64,000 nt of DNA from the NCBI RefSeq assembly GCF_007679345.1, contig NZ_VEGH01000005.1, positions 124,001 to 188,000 on the forward strand, in the 5' to 3' direction. Below the pieces are notes generated by a model, which was given only the letters and a program-made list of their open reading frames with translations, searched no databases and was not told the DNA's origin. Below are positions 44,800 through 55,842 of this stretch, in pieces. This DNA comes from Cellulosimicrobium cellulans (GTDB lineage: Bacteria; Actinomycetota; Actinomycetes; Actinomycetales; Cellulomonadaceae). Every line of letters starts with the position of its first letter. The stretch's first letter is position 1. Made by a program: the position numbers and the translations under genes.

Positions 44800-44899
44800 G
44801 CCCCGGGCGCCGCGCAGCGAGTGGTCAGCTGCTCACCGGACGCGTCGTCGCCCTCGTGAGGCGCCTCCGCGCAGGTGACCGCGATCCCCTCCCCCCTCC

Positions 44900-44915
44900 G
44901 ACGCAGCGTTGCGTC
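44900..44915. promoter_or_regulatory. Possible operator upstream of the serine hydrolase
   Basis: GACGCAGCGTTGCGTC is a 16-bp inverted repeat with a single mismatched pair and a CG centre, in the 247-bp gap before the hydrolase gene. A second GCGCAAC half site lies at about 44920. The regulator is unknown. Confidence 0.35.
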
Positions 44916-45046
44916 CAAAGGCGCAACCTCCCGGTCCCGCCTCACGTCCGATGTGCCGCGGCGACCCGCTCACGAGGCTGGAGGTGCAGGCCAGGGGTGC
45001 CGCCACCGGGATCGCCCGGACACCGCCCGGCCGCGAGGAGGCCGCC

Positions 45047-47152
45047 GTGCGCACCATCCCCCGCGCGACCGCACCCGACCGGGACGCCGACCCGTCCACC
45101 ACGCGCGGACCCCGGACGGCCCGGCGCGCACCCCGCGCGATCGCCGCGGTCGCGCTGCTCGCCGGGCTCGCCGCCTGCGCACCCGCCGCGGCGGCGCCGA
45201 CGCCCGCCCCGGAGCGCCCGGCCCCGGTCGCCGGCGCGGGCGCCACGACCGGCGGAGAGGACGCCTCCACCGACCCGGCCACCGTGCCTGCGCTCAGCCG
45301 GACCGACGTCGACGCGTGGCTCGACGGCTTCCTGCCCGCCGCGCTCGACCGCACCGACATCCCGGGCGCGGCCGTCGCGGTCGTGCACGACGGCCAGGTC
45401 GTCACGACCCGCGGCTACGGCTGGGCCGACACCGGGACGGAGTCCGGCGAGGCGGTCCCCGTCGACCCCGACCGCACGCTGTTCCGGCCCGGGTCCGTGT
45501 CGAAGCTCGTCACCGCGACCGCGGTCATGCAGCTCGTGGAGGCCGGCGACGTCGACCTGGACACCGACGTGTCGGCGTACGTGGACATCGACGTCCCGCG
45601 GTCGTTCGACGACCCGATCACGCTGCGCCACCTGCTCACGCACACCGCCGGGTTCGAGGAGCGGATCCGCGGGCTGATCGGGGCGGAGGGCACGCCGGTC
45701 GACCTGCGCGCCGCGCTCGCCATTGACCCGCCCGAGCAGGTCTACCGGCCCGGGACCGTGCCCGCGTACTCGAACTACGGCAACGCGCTGGCGGGCTACG
45801 TGGTCGAGCGGGTGAGCGGCGAGCCGTTCGAGCAGTACGTCAGGGAGCACGTCCTCGAGCCCGCCGGGATGACGACGGCGACGTTCGGCCAGCCGGTGCC
45901 CGCCGACCTGCGCGACCGGCTCGCGCTCGGGTACGGCACGGCGTCCGGGCCGTCGACGGGGTTCGAGGTCGTCGGCGTCGCGCCCGCCGGTGCGCTGTCC
46001 GCCTCGGCCGCGGACATGGCGCGGTTCATGCTCGCACTGCTCGGCGAGCCCCCGACCGGCGAGCAGGTGCTGGACGCGGACACGCTCGCCCTGATGCAGG
46101 CACCCGCGCTCGACGAGGACGACCTCGGCACGCTCGCCGGCGGGCTCCGGATGGGGCTCGGCTTCTTCCAGGAGGACCGCAACGGGCACCGGGTCGTCGG
46201 CCACGGCGGCGACACGAACGCGTTCCACTCCCACCTGCAGCTCTACCCGGACGAGCGCACGGGCGTCTTCGTCAGCGTGAACGGCTCGGGCGCGGGCGCG
46301 CTCGACAGCCTGGAGCTGCGCGAACAGCTGATGCAGGGCTTCGCGGACCGCTACTTCCCGCCGGCAGACGCCGCCGACGCGGCCGCCGCCACCGCAACCG
46401 GCACCGCCGTCGACGCCGACACCGCCCGCGAGCACGCGGCGGCCCTCGCCGGCGCGTACACCGACTCCCGGGCGATGCGCAGCACGTTCCTGCACGCCAC
46501 CGAGCTGCTCGCGGTCACGCACGTCACCGCCGAGGACGACGGCCGCGTGCTGGTGGCGCCCGGCCCGCTGACGGACCGCCCGGTCCTGTACGAGGAGGTC
46601 GAGCCGTGGGTGTGGCAGGAGGTCGGCGGCCAGCGGACCATCGCCGCGCGCGCCGAGGACGGCCGGGTCACGGCCATCGGGTACGACTCCGCGTTCACGC
46701 TGCTGCCCGCGGGCGCGGCGACGGCCGTGGCGCTGCCGGCGCTGGGCGTCGCCACCGCGGTGCTGCTGGTGGGCGCGCTGGCCGGGCCGGTGGCCGCGCT
46801 GGTCCGCCGGGTCCGGCACCGCACCCCGCGCGACGCCGCCGGGCGCACGGCCCGGGTGCTGACCCGGGTCGCCGCGGCGAGCGCCGTGCTCGCCGTCGCC
46901 GGCTGGGCCGTCGCGATCACGACGATCATGGGGCTGGTCGACCTGCCCGAGGGCGGCCTCCGGGTGCTGCAGGTGCTGCAGGGCGTGGGGATCCTCGGGC
47001 TGGTGCCGGCGACGGTCCGCGTGGTCGGCGACGTCCGGCGCCGCGCCGGCGGGTGGCGGTTGGCCGGCGGGGTGCTGGTGCTGCTCGCGCTGGGCGTCGT
47101 GGCGTGGTTCGCGGTGACGTACCGGCTGGTCGCGCCGAGCCTGTCGTACTGA
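45047..47152 (+). CDS. Beta-lactamase-fold serine hydrolase with C-terminal membrane domain
   Basis: A 701-residue class C beta-lactamase/D-peptidase-family protein. A lipoprotein-like signal ends at LAGLAAC (Cys44). The catalytic domain has Ser150-x-x-Lys153 (GSVSKL), the Tyr241-Ser-Asn motif (PAYSNYGN) and VVGHGGD as the third motif. The last 130 residues carry about four membrane segments. GTG at 45047 follows GAGGAGG. The final 97 codons lie in a 291-bp direct repeat, a second copy of which is found at 48272-48562. It is likely an extracytoplasmic peptidase or esterase acting on peptidoglycan-type substrates. Confidence 0.9.
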   Translation: MRTIPRATAPDRDADPSTTRGPRTARRAPRAIAAVALLAGLAACAPAAAAPTPAPERPAPVAGAGATTGGEDASTDPATVPALSRTDVDAWLDGFLPAALDRTDIPGAAVAVVHDGQVVTTRGYGWADTGTESGEAVPVDPDRTLFRPGSVSKLVTATAVMQLVEAGDVDLDTDVSAYVDIDVPRSFDDPITLRHLLTHTAGFEERIRGLIGAEGTPVDLRAALAIDPPEQVYRPGTVPAYSNYGNALAGYVVERVSGEPFEQYVREHVLEPAGMTTATFGQPVPADLRDRLALGYGTASGPSTGFEVVGVAPAGALSASAADMARFMLALLGEPPTGEQVLDADTLALMQAPALDEDDLGTLAGGLRMGLGFFQEDRNGHRVVGHGGDTNAFHSHLQLYPDERTGVFVSVNGSGAGALDSLELREQLMQGFADRYFPPADAADAAAATATGTAVDADTAREHAAALAGAYTDSRAMRSTFLHATELLAVTHVTAEDDGRVLVAPGPLTDRPVLYEEVEPWVWQEVGGQRTIAARAEDGRVTAIGYDSAFTLLPAGAATAVALPALGVATAVLLVGALAGPVAALVRRVRHRTPRDAAGRTARVLTRVAAASAVLAVAGWAVAITTIMGLVDLPEGGLRVLQVLQGVGILGLVPATVRVVGDVRRRAGGWRLAGGVLVLLALGVVAWFAVTYRLVAPSLSY
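46862..47152 (+). repeat. 291-bp direct repeat, left copy (intact gene 3' end)
   Basis: Identical to 48272-48562 at all but about six positions, five of them clustered between roughly 47003 and 47040. The offset is exactly 1410 bp. This copy completes the serine hydrolase gene. Confidence 0.95.
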
Positions 47153-47174
47153 CCGGATGGCGTCGTGATACCCG

Positions 47175-48122
47175 TCAGGCCCCGCGGTCCCGGAAGTCGG
47201 CCACCCTCTCGGCAGAGATGTACACCGTGGAGACCCGCGGCGCGTCCTCGACGTCCTCATCGGCGCGCTCCTGTCGGGCGACTGCCGGCAGCGACTCGTC
47301 AACGCGGACGTACTCCTGGCGCACCTCCGGGCTTGCCGTCCTGTCCGCAGGAGCGTAGAAGTCGACATCCCGTACAGAGGTCTGCGGCTCCTGGGGCATG
47401 TCGGCGATCTCCCGATCGGCACGCGAGGAACGGGCAGAGCGGCCGGACGCCAGCACGTCCTCGACCAAGTCGGAACGGCGCGCGCGCTGGCCATGATTTC
47501 CCTGGGGAACGGCGAACATCGACGGCAGCGAACTAGGTCCACCGCAGGAGTCCATCGAGTCCCAGAACTCCCGCCAACCCAACCACGGCAACGTCGTGCC
47601 GGCATAGCGCCCGGTCAAGGTCATCGTGTCCGCAGCCGCATCGAACGTGAACAGATTCTCCTGGACACGGTACGGAACGGATGTGCCGATCGAGTACGTC
47701 GACGCCAGCGCCCCGTAGAGTGCGTAGTCGGGTACGACCCGCGTCCACTCGCCGAACCACTGGCCTGCCGACCTCGTGAATCCGAGTTCCGTCTTATCTG
47801 TGCCGCCCAACCACACGGCGGCAGCCGCCTCGTGGATCGGTCCGTCCCATCGCGGGGTGGGGAACACGTAGTAGGTCGGCACAGGGCTGGAAAGGTACTT
47901 CAGCAGCTGCGACACCCTGACCTTGGCGCGGTGTGCTCCGCCGTACGATTCGGTCGTCTTCAGCTCGAGGTTGAAGACCTTTCCCGGCCACCGCGTGGCA
48001 AGATCTCCCACGGAGATGTCCTCGTCGAAGCTCGGCCACCACAGCCCCGCCCACGACCGGTACCGGTACGTCGCATAGATCGACGCCCAGTGCTCCAGCG
48101 TCTTCTCCGGGATCGACCGCAC
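47175..48122 (-). CDS. Uncharacterised insert-borne protein with ELK motif
   Basis: A 315-residue soluble protein whose family I do not recognise. It begins VRSIPEKTLEHWASIYATYR. It has LWWPSFDED followed by KVFNLELKTTES, a D...E-x-K spacing that could be a PD-(D/E)XK-like active site, then LLKYLSSPVPTYYVFPTP. The C-terminal third is acidic and Arg/Ser-rich and probably disordered. GTG at 48122 is chosen because GAGGAG lies seven bases upstream; a TTG at 48137 is also in frame. GC is lower than that of its neighbours. It is the only gene of a segment bounded by 291-bp direct repeats, so it was probably acquired as cargo. Confidence 0.75.
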   Translation of the reverse strand: MRSIPEKTLEHWASIYATYRYRSWAGLWWPSFDEDISVGDLATRWPGKVFNLELKTTESYGGAHRAKVRVSQLLKYLSSPVPTYYVFPTPRWDGPIHEAAAAVWLGGTDKTELGFTRSAGQWFGEWTRVVPDYALYGALASTYSIGTSVPYRVQENLFTFDAAADTMTLTGRYAGTTLPWLGWREFWDSMDSCGGPSSLPSMFAVPQGNHGQRARRSDLVEDVLASGRSARSSRADREIADMPQEPQTSVRDVDFYAPADRTASPEVRQEYVRVDESLPAVARQERADEDVEDAPRVSTVYISAERVADFRDRGA

Positions 48123-48271
48123 AAGCGCACTCCTCAAGATTGGTTCGCGAGAATGCTGCCACCGGCCGGGGGATCGCAGGACCGATATCCCGCTTCTTCA
48201 CCCGGTTGCCGCTAGAGGTCCGACATTTCCGCCATTCCGGACACCGGAGCGTCGTCGCCGGTCCCCGGCTC

Positions 48272-48562
48272 ACCCGGGTCGCCGCGGCGAGCGCCGTGCT
48301 CGCCGTCGCCGGCTGGGCCGTCGCGATCACGACGATCATGGGGCTGGTCGACCTGCCCGAGGGCGGCCTCCGGGTGCTGCAGGTGCTGCAGGGCGTGGGG
48401 ATCCTCGGGCTCGTGCCGGCGACGGTCCGCGTGGTGGGTGACGTGCGGCGGCGCGCCGGCGGGTGGCGGGTGGCCGGCGGGGTGCTGGTGCTGCTCGCGC
48501 TGGGCGTCGTGGCGTGGTTCGCGGTGACGTACCGGCTGGTCGCGCCGAGCCTGTCGTACTGA
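48272..48562 (+). pseudogene. Orphan duplicate of the serine hydrolase 3' end
   Basis: The 96 codons encode the last two to three membrane segments (TRVAAASAVLAVAGWAVAIT onward to APSLSY and the same stop) without any catalytic domain. No start or ribosome site fits a real gene. It is followed by a terminator at 48587, which suggests that this was the original 3' end before insertion. Confidence 0.9.
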
Positions 48563-48586
48563 GCGCCCGGGGCCCGCGACGCACGG

Positions 48587-48650
48587 AGCCCTACGGTTTC
48601 CGGCCGAGCCACCCGCCGAAGGAGGTGGGCTCGCCGGAAACCGTAGGGCT
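48587..48650. terminator. Bidirectional terminator between hydrolase fragment and GH1 gene
   Basis: A perfect 18-bp outer stem (48587-48604 with 48633-48650, AGCCCTACGGTTTCCGGC) encloses a second GAGCC/GGCTC pairing. It separates convergent genes. The stem shares CGGTTTCCGG with the hairpin at 43031. Confidence 0.85.
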
Positions 48651-48682
48651 CGCGGTCCGGGAGGGGCAGCAGCGGCCGCGCG

Positions 48683-52150
<3,468 letters not shown>

Positions 52151-52975
52151 TCAGAGCAGGTTCGACAGGTGCAGACCGAGGTAGGTCCGCTCCTGCAGCG
52201 TCATGACGTGTCCGTGGCGCTCCTCGACGACCGCGGCCACCTTGTCGACGACCGCGAACGCCCGGGGCTGCTGCTCCACCAGGAACGCGTGCAGCCGGGG
52301 GTCGCCGCCGTCCTCGACCTCGCCGTCGACGACCCGCTGCGCGAGGAAGCGCAGGTGGGTCGCGAACCGGAGGTAGGCGTGGCGCTCGTCGTCGTCCGCG
52401 ATGGCCAGCTCCTCGCGCACGACGCCGAGGACGTCGCGCATGAACTCCATGAGCCGGGCGGTCTTCTCGGACGAGCCGCCGACCGTCGCGTTCACGAAGT
52501 GCAGCGCGATGTTCACGGCCTCGTCGTCGGTGAAGGTCACCCCGAGGTGCTTGTTGAGGATCATCACGGCCGACCGCGCGAAGAGGTACTCCTCGCGGTG
52601 GATCGTGCGGACCTCGACGGCCAGCGGGTTCGCGAGGGAGATCCCCTCCCGCACCCGCTGCACGGCGTAGACGAGGTGGTCCGCCAGGGACGCGAAGATG
52701 CCGTCCCCGAACTCACGGCCCAGCGACCGGCGTGCGACCGTGACGATGTCGGCCGTGACCTGGAGGATCTCCGGCGGCACCGTGCCCACGATCGAGGCGA
52801 GGTGGTTGCCCGCGGCGTCGTCGCGGATCCGGAACACCGACTCCACGCGCTTCTCGTCGATCGCGTCGCCGGGCTTGCCCTGGAAGCCGATGGCCTTGCC
52901 GACCACGATCACGTCGCGACCGGCGGCGTCGACCGCAGCCACGACGTTGTTGTTGAGGATGCGCCGCACCTTCAC
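52151..52975 (-). CDS. licT: BglG/LicT-family transcriptional antiterminator
   Basis: RNA-binding regulator of the beta-glucoside operon, 274 residues. The N-terminal CAT domain (VKVRRILNNNVVAAV, VVGKAIGFQGKPGD) binds the RAT hairpin. Two PRD domains follow, with PTS-phosphorylated His candidates in ASLADHLVYAV, VRTIHREEYLF, EAVNIALHFVNA and EERHGHVMTLQER. GTG at 52975 is preferred: it follows GAAGG with 8-base spacing and gives the usual family N-terminus, whereas GTG at 52984 has no ribosome site. A RAT sequence lies at 53032-53060. Confidence 0.93.
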   Translation of the reverse strand: MKVRRILNNNVVAAVDAAGRDVIVVGKAIGFQGKPGDAIDEKRVESVFRIRDDAAGNHLASIVGTVPPEILQVTADIVTVARRSLGREFGDGIFASLADHLVYAVQRVREGISLANPLAVEVRTIHREEYLFARSAVMILNKHLGVTFTDDEAVNIALHFVNATVGGSSEKTARLMEFMRDVLGVVREELAIADDDERHAYLRFATHLRFLAQRVVDGEVEDGGDPRLHAFLVEQQPRAFAVVDKVAAVVEERHGHVMTLQERTYLGLHLSNLL

Positions 52976-53031
52976 GCTGTACACCTTCGTTGCAGACCTG
53001 CTCTACCGGGGCCCTCTTTGGCCTCGGCGGT

Positions 53032-53060
53032 GGTGTTGCCTGCAAGTGCAGTGACAAGCC
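53032..53060 (-). promoter_or_regulatory. RAT ribonucleic antiterminator of the bgl operon
   Basis: On the minus strand the 29 bases start GGCTTGTCACTGCA and end CTTGCAGGCAACACC, matching the LicT/SacT-class RAT consensus including the CTGCA/TGCAG stem. A downstream CTGCAA (52989-52994) can pair with TTGCAG of the RAT to form the competing terminator. Confidence 0.85.
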
Positions 53061-53067
53061 GATCGGG

Positions 53068-53097
53068 ACGCTAGCACCGGCGTCCGGGCGAAAACAA
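53068..53097 (-). promoter_or_regulatory. Promoter of the bgl operon
   Basis: On the minus strand TTGTTT, an 18-base spacer and TAGCGT. The predicted start site falls at about 53061, so the RAT begins at the very 5' end of the transcript. Confidence 0.7.
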
Positions 53098-53152
53098 CAG
53101 ACCTGGTCAGGATCACCCGGTCCCGTGGGGACTCGCGGATCCCGCGCGGCGA

Positions 53153-55318
53153 TCAGGCCGCGCTGGCACCGCCCTGCGCGGCGAGCGCGTCGGTCAGCAG
53201 CCCGACCAGCGCCTCCAGCTGCACGTCCGCGGCCGCCCCGTCCTCGACGTCGGCCCCGTCCAGCGCCCGCGCCGCGAGGCCGGACTTGCTGTCGATGAGC
53301 TCGGCGATCCGGGAGTCGACGGTCTGCGCGGCGATGACCCGCCACGCGGTGACCGGCTCGGACTGCCCGATGCGGTGGATGCGGTCGATCGCCTGGGTCT
53401 GCTCGGCGTCGGTCCAGGACAGCTCGGCGAGCACGAGGTTCGACGCGACCTGCAGGTTCAGCCCCACGCCCGCGGCGGTCAGCGAGCAGACGACGATCTG
53501 CACCTCCGGGTCCTCGACGAACGCCTTGACGTTCTTGTCGCGCTGCCGGGTGGTCTGGTCGCCGCGGATCGACGCGTACGTGATCCCCCGCTCGGCGAAC
53601 GACTGCTCGGCGTGGTCCATCACGTCGACGTGCTTCGCGAAGAACACCACCTTGCCGACGTTGCGGGCCAGCTGGGCGGCGTAGTCGGCGGCCGGCGCAG
53701 CCTTGGCCTGGCCGATCCGGCGGACCATCGAGAACACGTTCTCGCCCTTGGCCTTGCCGCTGGAGTCCTTGAGCTCGGCGGCGGCGACGCGACGGGCGAT
53801 GTCCTGGTCGGTCCCGAGGACCAGGCCGGACTCCCGCGCCTCGACCGCGCTGCGGAACCGCTGCATCAACCGCTCGACCAGCGCGGCCTCGGCCTCGCGG
53901 ATCGACCGGCCGGCGGCGCCGTCGAGCTCGACCAGCAGGTCGGCGACCCGGCGGGCCGGGATGTCGGCGACGACGTCGGCCTTGCGGCGGCGCACGATGC
54001 CCATGTCGATGACGCACTGGCGCGCGGCGGCGGAGAACCCGCGGTCCGCCGGGGTGAGGCCGATGTCGTCCAGCGCGGTCATCAGCCGGCCGAGCGGCTT
54101 CTCGTCGTCGATCCAGCCGAGGTACTGCCAGATCGCCCGGAAGTCCTCGATGTCGTTGATGAGGGGGGTGCCGGTCAGCGCCATCAGCAGCGGGCGGGCC
54201 GCTCGCTCGCGGATCTTCTCCGCGATCGACAGCACGTGCTGCGAGCGCTGCGAGCGCTTGTTCTTGATGAAGTGCGCCTCGTCGACGACCATCCCGCGGA
54301 AGCCGTGCTCCCCCAGCCAGCCGACGTGCCGGTCGAGGATCTCGTAGTTCACGATCACGACGTCGGCGAACCCGTCGACCCGCTCGCCGTCGCCGTGCAC
54401 GACGGTGGCGCGGCGCTCGGGGGTCCACAGGCCGACCTCGTGCGCCCAGTTCGTCTTCACGACGTTGGGGACGACGACCAGCAGCGGGTACGCCCCGGCG
54501 GTGCGCGCGGCGAGCAGGGCCTGCGCGGTCTTGCCGAGGCCGGGCTCGTCCGCGAGGAGGAACGTGCGGTGCCCCTGGGCGGCCGCGGTGACGACCTGCG
54601 CCTGGTGCGGCATGAGCTCGCGGCCGGGCGGCGTCGGGACGGGCGCCGGCTCGGGGAGCGGCATGCACGCGGCGACGCCGTCGCCGGACTGCTCGAAGGA
54701 CCGGAACAGCGGCTCGAGCAGCTCCCAGCCGGCCAGCCGCCGGGGCTTCGCCGCGACCCGCTCGGCCGCGGCCTCGAAGTCGGGGGCGAGGAACGGGTTC
54801 GCGAGCCGGCGGGAGATCACCGACTGCGGCACCACCTGCTTGTCGGCACCCGGCGCGGGGGCGGCAGGCGCCGGCTCCTCCTCGGGCTCGGGCTCGGCCG
54901 GCACGTCGCGGCCGGCGGCCCGCAGGACGGTCGCCCGGTAGGCGCGCGCGGCGTCGGAGACGCGGGCCTCGTCGGCGAGCAGCGCCAGCAGCGTGGTGTC
55001 CCGCGCGGCGATCCGGGCCAGCTGCGTGGCGACGCCGTCGAGCCGCTTCATCAGCTCGGTGCGCTTCGCCTGGGACAGCTCCGGGTCGGCCATCGCCCGC
55101 GCGCGCTCCTCGCGCACCAGCAGCGCCACGACCTGGAACTTGGTCCGGACGGCCGGCCGCACCGGCGGGCGCTGCACCGCGCCCTCGATCTCGCGCACCA
55201 CCCCGGCGAGGACGGGGATGAGCCCCTGCTCGCTCGGGCGGGCGGCGCGGCGGCGCTGGCCGCCGGGGGCGGTGCTGCTGCCCCCGCGGGCGGGTCGGCG
55301 CTGGCCGGTTCGTGCCAC
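53153..55318 (-). CDS. SNF2-family DNA helicase
   Basis: DNA-dependent ATPase, 721 residues. After an N-terminal coiled, charged region of about 200 residues come the SNF2 motifs: MPHQAQVV, Walker A DEPGLGKTAQ, VVDEAHFIKN, LTGTPLIND, then the C-terminal lobe with VVCSLTAAGVGLNL and QAIDRIHRIGQ. The layout resembles SMARCAL1-like annealing helicases and bacterial RapA/HepA relatives. GTG at 55318 follows GGAG. It is monocistronic, ahead of tRNA-Arg. Role in repair or remodelling inferred from the family. Confidence 0.9.
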   Translation of the reverse strand: MARTGQRRPARGGSSTAPGGQRRRAARPSEQGLIPVLAGVVREIEGAVQRPPVRPAVRTKFQVVALLVREERARAMADPELSQAKRTELMKRLDGVATQLARIAARDTTLLALLADEARVSDAARAYRATVLRAAGRDVPAEPEPEEEPAPAAPAPGADKQVVPQSVISRRLANPFLAPDFEAAAERVAAKPRRLAGWELLEPLFRSFEQSGDGVAACMPLPEPAPVPTPPGRELMPHQAQVVTAAAQGHRTFLLADEPGLGKTAQALLAARTAGAYPLLVVVPNVVKTNWAHEVGLWTPERRATVVHGDGERVDGFADVVIVNYEILDRHVGWLGEHGFRGMVVDEAHFIKNKRSQRSQHVLSIAEKIRERAARPLLMALTGTPLINDIEDFRAIWQYLGWIDDEKPLGRLMTALDDIGLTPADRGFSAAARQCVIDMGIVRRRKADVVADIPARRVADLLVELDGAAGRSIREAEAALVERLMQRFRSAVEARESGLVLGTDQDIARRVAAAELKDSSGKAKGENVFSMVRRIGQAKAAPAADYAAQLARNVGKVVFFAKHVDVMDHAEQSFAERGITYASIRGDQTTRQRDKNVKAFVEDPEVQIVVCSLTAAGVGLNLQVASNLVLAELSWTDAEQTQAIDRIHRIGQSEPVTAWRVIAAQTVDSRIAELIDSKSGLAARALDGADVEDGAAADVQLEALVGLLTDALAAQGGASAA

Positions 55319-55565
55319 TTCGTCTCCTTCGTGCCTGCGTGCCGCGGCGAGGGCACGCGGGCGTGGTGCCATCGCCGCGCGGGTCCGGCGCGGACGCCGG
55401 GTGCGCGCGACGCGTCGCCGCGTGCGCCGCCCGCGGGCCCGGGGCTCGCGCCGGGGGCGGCGGGCGCCGGTGCTGCGGGCGCGCCGTGGGGCGTCCCCCC
55501 CTGTCTCGGAGGGGCGCCTCGACGGACGACCGCGGGCCGCTGGCGGCGCGCGCGGACGTCCGTCG

Positions 55566-55638
55566 TGCGCCTGGGCAGACTCGAACTGCCGACACCCGCT
55601 TTAGGAGAGCGGTGCTCTATCCACTGAGCTACAGGCGC
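55566..55638 (-). tRNA. tRNA-Arg (anticodon CCT)
   Basis: On the minus strand acceptor GCGCCTG pairs with CAGGCGC. The D arm is GCTCAGTGGATAGAGC. The anticodon stem CCGCT/AGCGG holds the loop CTCCTAA with anticodon CCT. The T arm is GGCAGTTCGAGTCTGCC. The discriminator is A and CCA is not encoded. It reads AGG codons, which are rare in this GC-rich genome. Confidence 0.97.
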
Positions 55639-55842
55639 GCGGGGCACGAGAGGGACGTGCTCGGGCCCGCGGACGGCGCACCGTCCGGCGTGTCCGACCG
55701 GGCTCTCGTCGGCCCCGTGCCGCGCCGGCGGACCGTGGAGTCCGCGGCGGCGCAGGATCAGCGTACCGGTGCCGCGGCCGGGGACGCGTCGGCACCGCCG
55801 TGCGCGCGCGCTCGCGCCGCGGCCGCGGCGCCCCGCCGACCG

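Noticed and set aside
48140..48562. A 140-codon plus-strand frame covering the repeat copy.
   Set aside because: The first 44 codons are unrelated to the repeat and have no start signals. The rest is the duplicated 3' end of the hydrolase gene, so it is a fragment.
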